Source: Ruminococcus sp. (GTDB lineage Bacteria > Bacillota > Clostridia > Oscillospirales > Ruminococcaceae). Taken from it: a stretch of 64,000 bases of DNA. Below, in pieces: positions 43,704 through 52,983 of the stretch. Position numbers and translations under genes: made by a program. Numbering within the stretch: the first letter of the stretch is position 1; the number at the start of each line of letters is the position of its first letter. The stretch is from NCBI GenBank assembly GCA_020861185.1, contig JAJBSV010000002.1:62001-126000 (forward strand), read 5' to 3'. The notes beneath the pieces were generated by a model, which had not been told where the DNA came from, made no database searches, and worked only from the letters and a program-made list of their open reading frames with translations.

Positions 43704-45131
43704 TTAGTAGTCGTCGCCGATGCGCCAACCGTTCTCGGTCAGTGAGAAGGTCAGGACGCTGTGGAAGGAGTTCTCCCCTGTCAGACTCGGGTTGTCGATG
43801 CTGATGAGGGCTCTGCCGTCGGCGTTCTTAAGAATTTCATAGGTGTATTCGTCGGTGTAGGGGTAATCGCCGTTCGGGCTGACGGAGTTACGGTTATAGG
43901 CGACGCCGTCGACGCCCAAGTAGCCCGACCATTCGCCGCTGTCCTCGTATGCCGACATCTCTTCGCAGAAGATGCCCGAGGCATAGTCCACTACTTCTGC
44001 CCAAGTGTCAAAATATTCGTCTACAACCCGATAGTAGGTAGTTCCGGCAACCACATAAATGTCACCAGTGTCGACATCCGGAGCCGAGAACTTTGCGAAG
44101 TATACCCAGTCGAAATAGTCGTCAAGAAGCGAGACGATTTCCGCATTTGTGATTTCGTCAGAGGGAGTTTTAGTGCCTATCTGTCCTGTAAAGGCAAGGG
44201 CGACTATTACCATAATCAGGACTGCGGCAATCGCTATGCTACAGACAGACGCAGGCTTGAACTTCATAATCGCAGTAACGCGCTCCTCGGAGGGCTCTTT
44301 TGCAAAAGCTGTGCCGAAAGCATAACCGCGACGCTTGTCTTCGAGGTCAATAAGCGTTAAGGCATAGTCGACTCTGCAATCAGAGTCGCACTGCTTTAGA
44401 AGGGCTTCATCGCACCGTAGCTCGATATCTCTCGAGAGAAATCTGTTCATCACCCACACAAGCGGATTGAACCAATGGATGCACATCGCCGCGCTCGAAA
44501 TGCCTTTCAACAGGTTATCAAGCTTGCGGATGTGGATGTATTCGTGCATGAGGACGTAGCGGAGTTGCTTTTCGTCGCTCAAGTCCATGCCTGCGGGCAA
44601 TAAAATCACCGGATGAATTATGCCGTAGGTCAGGGGCGTTGTGGTCTTGTCACTGAGCTTCACCGTGACGGTGCGCCTAAGCTTGTTGGAGCTTTGGAAT
44701 GACGAAATAAAATCGCTTTCCAAGTTCTCGGAGCGGTTGAAGCTTCGGACATTGAGTATGTACAACGTGGCGAGGACTATGGCGCAGATTATTGCGCCGC
44801 TGAGTCAGACTATGCGGAAGGCGCTTGCCTGCTTCGAGGCTTCGGCGATGGCGACGACGTCCTCGAAAGTGTAGGTTTCTTTAACATCTGTGATGTTCGG
44901 CGAGGCTACAGCTTCTTCGACGAAGATGCTCTCAACAGCGGAAGCATCGACCTCGGTTGAGCTGAAAAGCCCCACGAAGCTGACGGGAATCAGAAGGCGA
45001 AGAAGCACCACCGTCCACATTACAATAAATGCGGTTTTCGGAAGACGATTAAGAAATACCATACGGATGAGCAGGACGAGAAGTATCAGGATGCCTCCTG
45101 TCACAGTCATTTCAAGAAGAGTGAGGGTCAC
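43704..45131 (-). pseudogene. second BlaR1-like M56 sensor peptidase, interrupted by an in-frame TGA
   Basis: The frame from 45131 (MTLTLLEMTVTGGILILLVLL) is stopped by TGA at 44805-44807, then continues in the same frame without any shift to 43704. The TGA stands where the intact paralogue has Trp: here AFRIV-stop-LSGAIICAIVLA, there FGIIW-LIGAVICAVALV. Everything else is intact, including HEYIHIRKLDNLLK and the extracellular domain of about 140 residues. It is a one-base nonsense change (TGG to TGA), a sequencing error, or a read-through stop (next base is C). Reinitiation at TTG 44765 would lose the first helices. The start codon is 3 bases after the blaI stop. Confidence 0.85.
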
Positions 45132-45134
45132 TGC

Positions 45135-45491
45135 TTACTCCATTTCCGCGACAATCCGGCGGAGCTTTGCGATTTGTTCGTCGCTGAGGGTGTCTTTCCC
45201 GAGAAGTGCCGCGAAGAGGCTGTTTTTCGAGCCGTCATAGAGCTTATTCACGAGGTCCTCGGTCATGTCAGCCTGAGCTTCTTCCTTTGAAACCTTGGCG
45301 TGGCAAATGAACTTCGGGTCTTCCCGCTCGATGGCGCCCTTTTCCAGGCACTTGTGGATGATGGTATAGGTGGTGTTGACATGCCAGCCGACAGTTTCAG
45401 CAAGAACATCTGCAATATGCTTGGCAGAGCAGTCGCCGTCGTGCCAGATGACGTTCATAACCTTGAGCTCTGCATCGGTAAGTTTGATCAT
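45135..45491 (-). CDS. BlaI/MecI/CopY-family transcriptional repressor
   Basis: A 118-residue winged-helix repressor: LTDAELKVMNVIWHDGDCSAKHIADVL, VGWHVNTTYTIIHKCLEKGAIE (recognition helix and wing), and a C-terminal dimer domain (LLGKDTLSDEQIAKLRRIV). Proteolysis of such repressors by M56 partners relieves repression. First gene of the operon; its promoter contains inverted repeats that could be its operators. Confidence 0.92.
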   Translation of the reverse strand: MIKLTDAELKVMNVIWHDGDCSAKHIADVLAETVGWHVNTTYTIIHKCLEKGAIEREDPKFICHAKVSKEEAQADMTEDLVNKLYDGSKNSLFAALLGKDTLSDEQIAKLRRIVAEME

Positions 45492-45542
45492 AGTAATTTC
45501 TCCTTCGATTTATTCTAAAGTTGTAGTATACCCTACGCTTAT

Positions 45543-45571
45543 ATTCTACACTATTAGTATGAGATTGTCAA
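45543..45571 (-). promoter_or_regulatory. promoter and candidate operators of the blaI-M56 operon
   Basis: Minus-strand TTGACA (45566-45571), 17-base spacer, TAGAAT (45543-45548). TAGTAT/ATACTA arms bracket the -35 region and GTAG-TATACC-CTAC lies downstream of the -10; both fit the size of BlaI-family operators (TACA/TGTA-type dyads), by inference. Confidence 0.55.
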
Positions 45572-45602
45572 TACTAAATTTTTAGTTTTTCGTATTTTTC
45601 CG

Positions 45603-45631
45603 AAAAAAAGAAGCCCGAAAGGCTCGGGCTT
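45603..45631 (-). terminator. terminator of radC
   Basis: AAGCCCGA pairs with TCGGGCTT around a 5-base loop (45611-45631), followed on the minus strand by CTTTTTTT. Confidence 0.85.
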
Positions 45632-45648
45632 GGGGTTTAAAAGGTATT

Positions 45649-46353
45649 TCAGCGGAGCATCTGCTCGATTTCCTCGGCAATGATGCAGGATGTGCCGTCG
45701 TTGCCGACAACAACATGCTCCATGAGGGTTATCTCCTCCTGCTTAAGCATCGCTTTTAGCTGTATGGTTGAAGCTCTGTCAAGGTCGGAGGGCTTGCTGA
45801 TATCCACCGGGTGATTATGCCCGATGGCGCAAACTTTGCAGCCGGAATCTTTGACGAACTTTATGATGTTCTGGGGATTGAAGACGACCTTGGTGGCGCT
45901 CCCCTCTCCCAGAAGATAGGCGTGTTTGAGGTACATCTCATCATCGAAGCAGACAAGCCACGCCTGCTCGGCGGGACAGCGGGAAAGCTTGTCCCGGAAA
46001 TATCTACACAGGTCGCCGGGCGAATTGTATTTCATCTCCTCGGGAGTCTGGTACTGGCGCATTTCGTCCTCGGCAAGACGCTCGCAAAGCTGCCGGACAA
46101 AGTCAAGGAACAAAACCGCACTGTCGCCGAAGCCGTTGACCTCGCGAAGCTCCTCGGGAGTTGCCGAAAGAACTGCTCTGAGGCTTCCGAATGTGTCGAC
46201 AAGCCGGCACGCAAGCGGATAAGTGTCGGAATGCGGAATGACGTAGAAAAGAAGCATCTCAAGAGCTCTTGCGTCTGTCAATGCCGTTATGCCGTCGGAA
46301 GCAAAGATATCCTTGAGCCTCTGGCGGTGCCCTGCATGAATATTTTCTGCCAT
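45649..46353 (-). CDS. radC: DNA repair protein RadC (JAB/MPN domain)
   Basis: A 234-residue RadC: N-terminal helix-hairpin-helix (LREVNGFGDSAVLFL) and a JAB metallo-domain with IGHNHPVDISKPSDLDR (H-x-H...S...D zinc site). The biochemical role of RadC is unsettled despite its name. Divergent from uxaC. Confidence 0.93.
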   Translation of the reverse strand: MAENIHAGHRQRLKDIFASDGITALTDARALEMLLFYVIPHSDTYPLACRLVDTFGSLRAVLSATPEELREVNGFGDSAVLFLDFVRQLCERLAEDEMRQYQTPEEMKYNSPGDLCRYFRDKLSRCPAEQAWLVCFDDEMYLKHAYLLGEGSATKVVFNPQNIIKFVKDSGCKVCAIGHNHPVDISKPSDLDRASTIQLKAMLKQEEITLMEHVVVGNDGTSCIIAEEIEQMLR

Positions 46354-46427
46354 GTTTAATCCCCCGTTTCTATTCTCAATTATAAAGCATTTCCCGGGTT
46401 TTGTCTACTATTTTTTGTTCACGACTA

Positions 46428-46456
46428 TTGAAAGAGCGCAAACATTGTTGTATAAT
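46428..46456 (+). promoter_or_regulatory. promoter of uxaC
   Basis: TTGAAA (46428-46433), 17-base spacer, TATAAT (46451-46456). Confidence 0.65.
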
Positions 46457-46486
46457 AATCTAAAAAAGATACGGAGGGTTTCCTAT

Positions 46487-47890
46487 ATGTATACATTCAT
46501 AAACGAAGATTTCATGCTTCATTCCGAGACGGCGAAGCATCTTTATCACACCTACGCCGAGAATATGCCGATTATCGACTATCACTGCCACATCAGCCCG
46601 AAGGAGATTTACGAGGACAAGCGTTTCGACAGCATAACCGAAATCTGGCTCGGCGGCGACCACTACAAGTGGCGTATGATTCGCTCGAACGGCACTCCCG
46701 AAAGTGAAATCACCGGCGATGCGGACGATTACACGAAGTTCTTAAGATTCGCCGAGGCTCTTCCGAAGGCTATCGGCAACCCGATGTATCACTGGACACA
46801 CCTTGAGCTGAAGCGTTACTTCGGCTACGACGGTATTCTCAATGCCGAGACCACTCCCGAAGTCTATAAACTCTGCAACGAGAAGCTTAAAGACCCTGAG
46901 ATGAGCGCAAGAGGGATTATCTCCCGCTCGAACGTTAAGATGATTGGCACCACCGACGACCCGATTGACAGCCTTGAGTGGCACGAGAAGATTGCGGCTG
47001 ACAGTAGCTTTGAAACAAAGGTCTGCCCGTCGTTCCGCCCCGACAAAGCAGTCAATATCGAAAAAGCGGGCTTCTGCGAGTATATCCATGCTCTCGCTGA
47101 GGCTTCGGGGGTTGACATAAAGACTGCCGAAGACGTCAAGAAGGCTCTTAAGCTGAGATTAGACCACTTTATCGCTCACGGTTGCCTTGCCACTGACCAC
47201 GGAATCGACTATATGGTCTACTCCCCTGCAACTGATGATGAAGTCGAGGCGATTTTCGAAAAAGTCATGAACGGCGGAAAGGCTACAGCGGAGGAAGCGG
47301 ACAAGTACAAGACCGCAATTCTCCTCTACCTCGGCGAGCAGTATGCCGAGAAGAATATAGTCATGCAACTTCACTTCGGGGTTCAGAGAAGCGCTAACAC
47401 CCGACTCTTCAACGCCATCGGCGCTGACACTGGCTTCGACTGCATCCTCACAAAAGACAACTCAAAAGAGCTTGCGGGATTCCTGAATGCACTTGACCTG
47501 AACAATAAGCTCCCGAAGACTATCGTTTATTCCCTCAATCCGGATGACAACGCGATGATTGACACCATCATCGGAAGCTTCCAGGGCACCGAAGCCGCCG
47601 GCAAGATTCAGCACGGTGCGGCTTGGTGGTTCCAGGACTCGAAGGTCGGTATGGACGCTCACATGCGATCTCTGGCAAGCCTGTCGCTCCTCGGCAACTT
47701 CGTCGGAATGCTCACCGACTCAAGAAGCTTCCTGTCCTACACCCGCCACGAGTATTTCAGAAGAATCCTCTGCGACATAGTCGGCGACTGGGTCGAAAGC
47801 GGAGAATACCCGAACGATGAGAAGGCTTTGAAGGACATCGTCGAGGGCATCAGCTATAAGAACGCCGCTAAGTATTTTGGGATGGAGTAA
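46487..47890 (+). CDS. uxaC: glucuronate isomerase
   Basis: A 467-residue UxaC that interconverts D-glucuronate and D-fructuronate (and galacturonate/tagaturonate), the entry to hexuronate use. Marks: YTFINEDFMLHSETAKHLYH, IDYHCHISPKEIYEDK (metal-binding His), GTTDDPIDSLEWH, and QLHFGVQRSANTRLF. Start 46487 follows GGAGGG and the promoter; the 45-codon upstream frame is not coding. No other hexuronate gene is next to it. Confidence 0.95.
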   Translation: MYTFINEDFMLHSETAKHLYHTYAENMPIIDYHCHISPKEIYEDKRFDSITEIWLGGDHYKWRMIRSNGTPESEITGDADDYTKFLRFAEALPKAIGNPMYHWTHLELKRYFGYDGILNAETTPEVYKLCNEKLKDPEMSARGIISRSNVKMIGTTDDPIDSLEWHEKIAADSSFETKVCPSFRPDKAVNIEKAGFCEYIHALAEASGVDIKTAEDVKKALKLRLDHFIAHGCLATDHGIDYMVYSPATDDEVEAIFEKVMNGGKATAEEADKYKTAILLYLGEQYAEKNIVMQLHFGVQRSANTRLFNAIGADTGFDCILTKDNSKELAGFLNALDLNNKLPKTIVYSLNPDDNAMIDTIIGSFQGTEAAGKIQHGAAWWFQDSKVGMDAHMRSLASLSLLGNFVGMLTDSRSFLSYTRHEYFRRILCDIVGDWVESGEYPNDEKALKDIVEGISYKNAAKYFGME

Positions 47891-47947
47891 GCGAAGACTC
47901 TCCCTGAAAGAATTGGACGAATATTAAAATTATTTTGGCGAGCTCAC

Positions 47948-47976
47948 TTGAAAGTCGGAAGCGAGTATGCTATAAT
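47948..47976 (+). promoter_or_regulatory. promoter of the first AraC regulator
   Basis: TTGAAA (47948-47953), 17-base spacer, TATAAT (47971-47976). Confidence 0.65.
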
Positions 47977-48015
47977 GGAGCTTGATTTGATTCCGTAATA
48001 AGGAGCGATTATATT

Positions 48016-48891
48016 ATGAAGGACACAACGGATTTTAAGTATGAGGAATGGAACGAACAGGTCGCAAAATACGGTATCTTCGCTTACTGTAGCGAAAATG
48101 TGCGCACGAACGGACACCTTCACAGTCAGGTGGAGCTTGACATAGTCGAAAACGGCGAGGTCAGGTTCATGGTCGACGGAAGGGAGCTCACCATCGGCGC
48201 AGGAAACGGAGTTCTTATCTGCCCGCACACCATTCACACGATGGAATATACAGTTCCCGGCTCGACGAGCACGTTTATTTTCGGGACCGACTTTCTTCTC
48301 GATTTCATGTCGTTCTTTGAGAGCACCAAGACGCCGTTCGTAATTCTCGACAAGGAAAGATGCCCGGCTTTTGCCCTGGCACAGATTCCGTATCTACTCG
48401 AGTTTTCCCACAGCTACAACGTCGGTAAAACAGTCGTGAAGGGGCTTCTGTCGGTGCTTCTTTCGGGAATGATGCCGGCTTACTCGGGCGGCGAGTTTGA
48501 GGAAAGAGAGGACAGGCTCTCGAGCTATCAGGTCTGCAGAAGGTTGCTCGCATATGTCGACGAGAACATCACCTCCGACCTGTCTCTCAAGAGCATTGCG
48601 AAAGCTCTCAACATTGTCCCCTGCTATGTTTCGAGCGTCTTCTCGAAGAACTTCAACATGACCCTGAACCACTACATAGGCACCAAGAGAATCGCAATGG
48701 CGAAGACGATGCTCATTTCCACGCTCAAGCCGATGTCGGAGATTGCTTATGAATGCGGATTTTCGAGCGTCAGGAGCTTCAACAGACGGTTCAAGGAGCT
48801 CGAGGGCATGCCGCCGACGCAGTACCGCGAATCGTTCATGAATCCGGCGAAGAAGGCTAAGGAAGACGACAGCGAAAAGTCAGCCGAGTGA
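48016..48891 (+). CDS. AraC-family transcriptional regulator
   Basis: A 291-residue regulator: N-terminal cupin-like sensing domain (HLHSQVELDIVENGEVRFMV) and a C-terminal pair of helix-turn-helix motifs (LSLKSIAKALNIVPCYVSSVF and MSEIAYECGFSSVRSFNRRFK). The His-x-His-like pattern (HLH) in the cupin is typical of sugar-responsive members. It follows uxaC with its own promoter, so control of hexuronate use is plausible but unproven. Confidence 0.88.
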   Translation: MKDTTDFKYEEWNEQVAKYGIFAYCSENVRTNGHLHSQVELDIVENGEVRFMVDGRELTIGAGNGVLICPHTIHTMEYTVPGSTSTFIFGTDFLLDFMSFFESTKTPFVILDKERCPAFALAQIPYLLEFSHSYNVGKTVVKGLLSVLLSGMMPAYSGGEFEEREDRLSSYQVCRRLLAYVDENITSDLSLKSIAKALNIVPCYVSSVFSKNFNMTLNHYIGTKRIAMAKTMLISTLKPMSEIAYECGFSSVRSFNRRFKELEGMPPTQYRESFMNPAKKAKEDDSEKSAE

Positions 48892-48907
48892 ACGAAACCA
48901 AGACAAA

Positions 48908-48948
48908 AAGCAAAGCAGCCCTTTTGGGACTGCCTTGCTTTCTCTTTT
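48908..48948 (+). terminator. terminator after the first AraC regulator
   Basis: AAGCAAAGCAGCCC pairs with GGGACTGCCTTGCTT (small bulges), loop TTTT, followed by TCTCTTTT. Confidence 0.75.
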
Positions 48949-49089
48949 GAACGGGGAAACACCAAAATATATTGTTGAATTCCGAGTAAATGTTTTACAA
49001 GTACCAATTTATCACTTTTGAGCGCTCTATGCAAGTCGATTCTTTAGTACTGAAAGTCAAAAATTCATCAAAAATACAGAGGTAAAAAT

Positions 49090-51003
49090 ATGCTTTGCTC
49101 TCTTGAAAAAATATGGAAATACTTTAACGGCGAGCCGCTCCTTCGCGATATCAATTTCACGATTAACGAAGGCGAGCGAATCGGTCTTGTCGGTCGGAAC
49201 GGTTGCGGAAAGACTACCCTTCTTTCAATCATCACGGGGAACCTCGGCTACGACCCGTCGCCCGAAAACGACGGCAGGATGAGCTTTTCCGGCAACTGCC
49301 GAATAGGATACCTCGAGCAGGGCGTCGGGCTTTCGGCGGAATGTTCGGTTCAGGAAGAGATGCGGAAGCCGTTTGCGGAGCTCGACCGGGAGCACGAGAG
49401 AATGGCGGAGCTCGAGGATGCACTTTCCGGCAAGCTTTCGGACAGTGAGCGAGATAAAGCCGAAGCCGAATACTCGAGCATAAGCACGCACTTCGAGAAC
49501 AACGAGGGCTATCTTATCGACGTGAAGATTAAGACGGTCCTGAACGGCATGGGATTTTCGGGGCTCGACCTCACACGCTCGGTCAATTCCCTTTCGGAGG
49601 GAGAGAGGACAAGGCTGTCGCTTGCTAAGCTACTTTTGGAATCGCCGTCGCTTCTTATACTCGACGAGCCGACGAACCATCTTGACTTGGACACAATGAC
49701 GTGGCTCGAGGATTATCTTTTAGATTACAAAGGCGCGATTCTCGTGGTTTCGCATAACAGATATTTCTTAGACAAAGTCTGCACAAGAATCTGCGAGATT
49801 GAGAGTGGGAAACTCAAATCATACAGCGGAAATTACAGCTTTTATGTCAAGCAGAAGCGCGAAGATAATCTACGTCAGGAAAAGCTCTATGAAGCCGAGC
49901 AGGAAAAGATAAAAGAGCTTCAATTCTTCATCGACAAGAACCGTGTCAGCGCGACGAGCGCAAAGGCGGCGAAGTCGAAACAGCACATGCTCGACAGGAT
50001 TGTAGATAACGCAGTCGAGAAGCCGAAAACGAGGGAGAAGTCGGCTAAGATAAAGCTTGAATACGACATCGAGCCGCCGAAGGAGGTATTTTCAGCGGAG
50101 AATATAGACATCTCAGTTGGCGGAAAGACGCTCCTCGAGAGCTTTTCCCTCAATATGAGACGTGGCGACAAGGTCGGAATCATTGGAAAGAACGGCACGG
50201 GAAAGACCACCATTCTCAAAACTGTTCAGGGCATCAATCCCCACTCGAAGGGCAGAATCAACTGGGCGCAGAACATTAAGCTCGCCTACTACGACCAGAA
50301 AAACGAATATCTGAACCCGAATAATACGGTTATCGAGGAGATTCACCGCAGATATCCGAGAATGACCGACTACGAAGTCAGGAGCGTCTTGGGAAGTGTT
50401 CTTCTTACGGGCGAAAACGTCTTCAAAGAGGTCGGAGTTATCAGCGGAGGCGAAAAAACGAAGCTGAGCTTCGCTCTGATGTCTTTGAAGCGAGGAAACT
50501 TCCTTATCCTTGACGAGCCGACAAACCACCTTGATATTTCTACAAAAGAGGTTCTGGAGGATGCGCTGAAGGAGTACACGGGAACAATCCTCTTTGTATC
50601 GCACGACCGGTATTTACTCAACAAGATTGCCGACAGGATTGTCGAAATCCGTGACGGCAAGGCTTACGAATACAAGGGCAACTATGACGATTATCTCAAA
50701 GTTCGTGAGCTTGAGAAGGAGGAAGCGGAAAAGACAGCTGTCCCCTCGCCCGTTCCGGCTGAAAAGAAGCAATACAGAACCAAATCCCAGCGTGCCGAGG
50801 ATGTGAGAAAAAAGCAGGAGCTTGCGGATTTAGAGAAAAACATTGCAAATCTCGAGAAGGAAATTGCCGACACGGAGGAGCTTATCTGCACTCCCGAAAT
50901 CGCCGCAGACTATCAGAAAATGACCGAGCTGTGCCGGTCTCTTGATGACAGGAAAAACGAGCTCAGCGAGCTTATGGACAGATGGATTGAAATTCAGAAA
51001 TGA
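49090..51003 (+). CDS. ABC-F family ATPase (Uup/YfmR-like)
   Basis: A 637-residue cytoplasmic protein with two ABC domains and no membrane helices: Walker A GRNGCGKTT and GKNGTGKTT; signatures LSEGERTRL and ISGGEKTKL; Walker B LLILDEPTNHLDL and FLILDEPTNHLDI. The P-site linker lies between (about residues 235-330) and a C-terminal coiled coil (LADLEKNIANLEKEIADTEE) marks Uup/YfmR-type members. ABC-F proteins bind the ribosomal E site and rescue stalled or antibiotic-bound ribosomes. Whether this one confers resistance cannot be told from sequence. Confidence 0.92.
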   Translation: MLCSLEKIWKYFNGEPLLRDINFTINEGERIGLVGRNGCGKTTLLSIITGNLGYDPSPENDGRMSFSGNCRIGYLEQGVGLSAECSVQEEMRKPFAELDREHERMAELEDALSGKLSDSERDKAEAEYSSISTHFENNEGYLIDVKIKTVLNGMGFSGLDLTRSVNSLSEGERTRLSLAKLLLESPSLLILDEPTNHLDLDTMTWLEDYLLDYKGAILVVSHNRYFLDKVCTRICEIESGKLKSYSGNYSFYVKQKREDNLRQEKLYEAEQEKIKELQFFIDKNRVSATSAKAAKSKQHMLDRIVDNAVEKPKTREKSAKIKLEYDIEPPKEVFSAENIDISVGGKTLLESFSLNMRRGDKVGIIGKNGTGKTTILKTVQGINPHSKGRINWAQNIKLAYYDQKNEYLNPNNTVIEEIHRRYPRMTDYEVRSVLGSVLLTGENVFKEVGVISGGEKTKLSFALMSLKRGNFLILDEPTNHLDISTKEVLEDALKEYTGTILFVSHDRYLLNKIADRIVEIRDGKAYEYKGNYDDYLKVRELEKEEAEKTAVPSPVPAEKKQYRTKSQRAEDVRKKQELADLEKNIANLEKEIADTEELICTPEIAADYQKMTELCRSLDDRKNELSELMDRWIEIQK

Positions 51004-51111
51004 CGTAATACAATATTTTCACATTTCAACCTAAGGCTGAACCAATTTATAAAATGGCTTGTTTTGCGGGGTTAGACAAAGTTTTTTCTGAAAAAAGTCC
51101 ATGAAAACGTA

Positions 51112-51140
51112 TTGACTTTTGTCGAAAATAGTGATATCCT
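51112..51140 (+). promoter_or_regulatory. promoter of the second AraC regulator
   Basis: TTGACT (51112-51117), 17-base spacer ending TG-A, TATCCT (51135-51140). Confidence 0.5.
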
Positions 51141-51186
51141 ATATGTTACGATTAAAAATATGAATTTGCATTTGGAGGTATCAGCA

Positions 51187-52077
51187 TTGCAGGAATTTTA
51201 TTTTGCACTATTAGGTGACGAGGTCAATTTGCCGCTTTATGTGACGGGTGTCGGCTCGACAGACCCCGAAAGGCATTGCGTCAGACCTACCGGACATGTT
51301 TACAATCAGGTTATATATACAGCCAAAGGTGAGGGCGTCCTCACAATCGACGGCGAGGAATATAGAATTCCCGAAAACTCCGGATTCTTCCTTCCCGCTC
51401 ACTATCCTCACGATTATCTCGCAAAAGAAGGCGTTGACTGGGAAACTCACTGGGTTTCCTTCTCGGGTGCCGCTTGTGAGCCGATTCTTGAGAGTCTCGG
51501 GCTCTCAAAGCCTGTTGTTTTTAGAACCGGCGACCTTTCTTCCGTAGAAAGAATCTGGGAGAAGATGCTCAAGACCATCCACTCAACAAAGATTCACTCG
51601 GGACATCACAATTCTTCGCTCATCTATTCCTTCCTCATCGAGCTCAACAAGGTCATCTCCTGCCCCGTTTCTCCGAGAGAAAATCACCGCATGGATCAGA
51701 TCAAGCTCATCATGGACTATATCGACCAGAACTACATGAAGGACATTACGCTTAACGACATGGCGAAGGTTGTCAACCTTTCTCCGCAGTATATCTGCCG
51801 TATCTTCCGCGAAACCCTCAACATGAGACCGTTCGAGCACCTGACGAAGAAGAGGATCTTCGAGGCAAAGAACCTTCTCATTGACACGAAGCTTTCCATC
51901 AACAGCATCTCGAAGGCTGTCGGCTACAACGATTGCAGTTACTTCTGCGCCGTCTTCAAGAGACAAGAGAAGATTTCTCCTGCTGAGTATCGTTACTTAT
52001 ACGCAGATAAGAATTCCGGCAAGAGCACAACAGACCAGGATCCCGACAACAAGAGGATTCCGCCGGATACGCTCTGA
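51187..52077 (+). CDS. AraC-family transcriptional regulator
   Basis: A 296-residue regulator with an N-terminal cupin-type domain (TYTAKGEGVLTIDGEEYRIPE-like region) and a C-terminal AraC DNA-binding domain (ITLNDMAKVVNLSPQYICRIF, SINSISKAVGYNDCSYFCAVF). Start is TTG at 51187: TTTGGAGG lies 8 bases before it, while the longer frame would begin inside the promoter. The similarity of its cupin to carbohydrate-responsive regulators is general. The next gene is a twin-DTG protein 43 bases downstream. Confidence 0.87.
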   Translation: MQEFYFALLGDEVNLPLYVTGVGSTDPERHCVRPTGHVYNQVIYTAKGEGVLTIDGEEYRIPENSGFFLPAHYPHDYLAKEGVDWETHWVSFSGAACEPILESLGLSKPVVFRTGDLSSVERIWEKMLKTIHSTKIHSGHHNSSLIYSFLIELNKVISCPVSPRENHRMDQIKLIMDYIDQNYMKDITLNDMAKVVNLSPQYICRIFRETLNMRPFEHLTKKRIFEAKNLLIDTKLSINSISKAVGYNDCSYFCAVFKRQEKISPAEYRYLYADKNSGKSTTDQDPDNKRIPPDTL

Positions 52078-52120
52078 TAAAACAGTCTCTCTTCTGACTT
52101 TCTCGATGGAGGCAAATACG

Positions 52121-52897
52121 ATGAAAAACTCAATCCACTTTGAGACTATTGAAGGGATTCTGCTTCTACAAGGCAATATCAACGGAGTCAACGGAAACGT
52201 GGTATTGGACACAGGCTCACAGTGCTCTGTCTTAAACTCACGTTATTTCATGAACGGAGGTCATGATTTCTCCGCTCCAAAGACAGCAACAACAGTTGAT
52301 GAAAACGGTAACGTTACAGAATCATCAATGTGCGAGGTCGTTATTGATGAGATAACGGTTGGCAGTAATACATTCTGTGGAATTGATGGTATATCAATCA
52401 ATCTTGACTATGTTGAGAACCAGCTGAAAGCCTTCAAGAAGAATGTAAAACTGCTTGGCACCATAGGGATGGATATCGTCAGTAAGCATACAATAAATAT
52501 AAATTACAAAGATATGCAAATAGCTTTTGACGGCGAAGTAAACAACAGTGCACAAAAGTTTCCTATTTCTTTCATGTCCAGTGGTCTGATTATCACACCT
52601 GTTTCAATAAACGGTACCAGCTATCCTTTCATCGTGGATACCGGCGCATCGGTATGCGTGGTTGGAAATGAACTGAAGGATTGCCTTTTTGATTCGCGGA
52701 TAGACGAAAACTCAGGATTGTTTTCATCAGGTCGCTTCTCAGTTTTTGGCAAGGAATTCAGCAATATAGTTTTTCTGAACCAAAATATTGACGACATAAA
52801 GAAGGACGAGTCTGTATATGGCATTATCGGTTCAAACTGTATGCTTGACTCAACTGTAGCCATCGACTGTCCGAACAAGACAATACAAATCTACTAA
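52121..52897 (+). CDS. retropepsin-like protein with two DTG motifs in one chain
   Basis: A 258-residue protein with two clan-AA aspartic-protease-type active-site loops: D30-T-G-S (VVLDTGSQCSVL) and D173-T-G-A (FIVDTGASVCVV), 143 residues apart. Each is followed by a second family mark (IGMDIV after the first, IGSNCML after the second). Retroviral proteases need two chains to bring two DTG loops together; here one chain could supply both. No signal peptide or membrane helix is seen. ATG 52121 has GGAGG 8 bases upstream. The composition is more AT-rich than the neighbours, hinting at transfer. Function unknown; single-chain protease activity is inference. Confidence 0.75.
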   Translation: MKNSIHFETIEGILLLQGNINGVNGNVVLDTGSQCSVLNSRYFMNGGHDFSAPKTATTVDENGNVTESSMCEVVIDEITVGSNTFCGIDGISINLDYVENQLKAFKKNVKLLGTIGMDIVSKHTININYKDMQIAFDGEVNNSAQKFPISFMSSGLIITPVSINGTSYPFIVDTGASVCVVGNELKDCLFDSRIDENSGLFSSGRFSVFGKEFSNIVFLNQNIDDIKKDESVYGIIGSNCMLDSTVAIDCPNKTIQIY

Positions 52898-52938
52898 GCT
52901 ATCGCTTAAGTGATAAACTCCCTATTATAGCACAAAAA

Positions 52939-52970
52939 CCCGTGCTACTTCGGTAACACGGGAATTTTTT
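52939..52970. terminator. bidirectional terminator between the DTG protein and the hydrogenase
   Basis: CCCGTG (52939-52944) pairs with CACGGG (52957-52962); AATTTTTT follows on plus and TTTTTG on minus. Confidence 0.8.
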
Positions 52971-52983
52971 ATGCTTGTCTTAA

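Noticed and set aside
44805-44807. Selenocysteine or reassigned UGA codon
   Set aside because: The paralogue has Trp, not Cys, at this position; no SECIS-like hairpin follows, and TGA ends many other genes here.
46428-46460. Catabolite-response (cre) site over the uxaC promoter
   Set aside because: The TGAAAGAGCGCAAACA stretch is two bases too long for the cre consensus.
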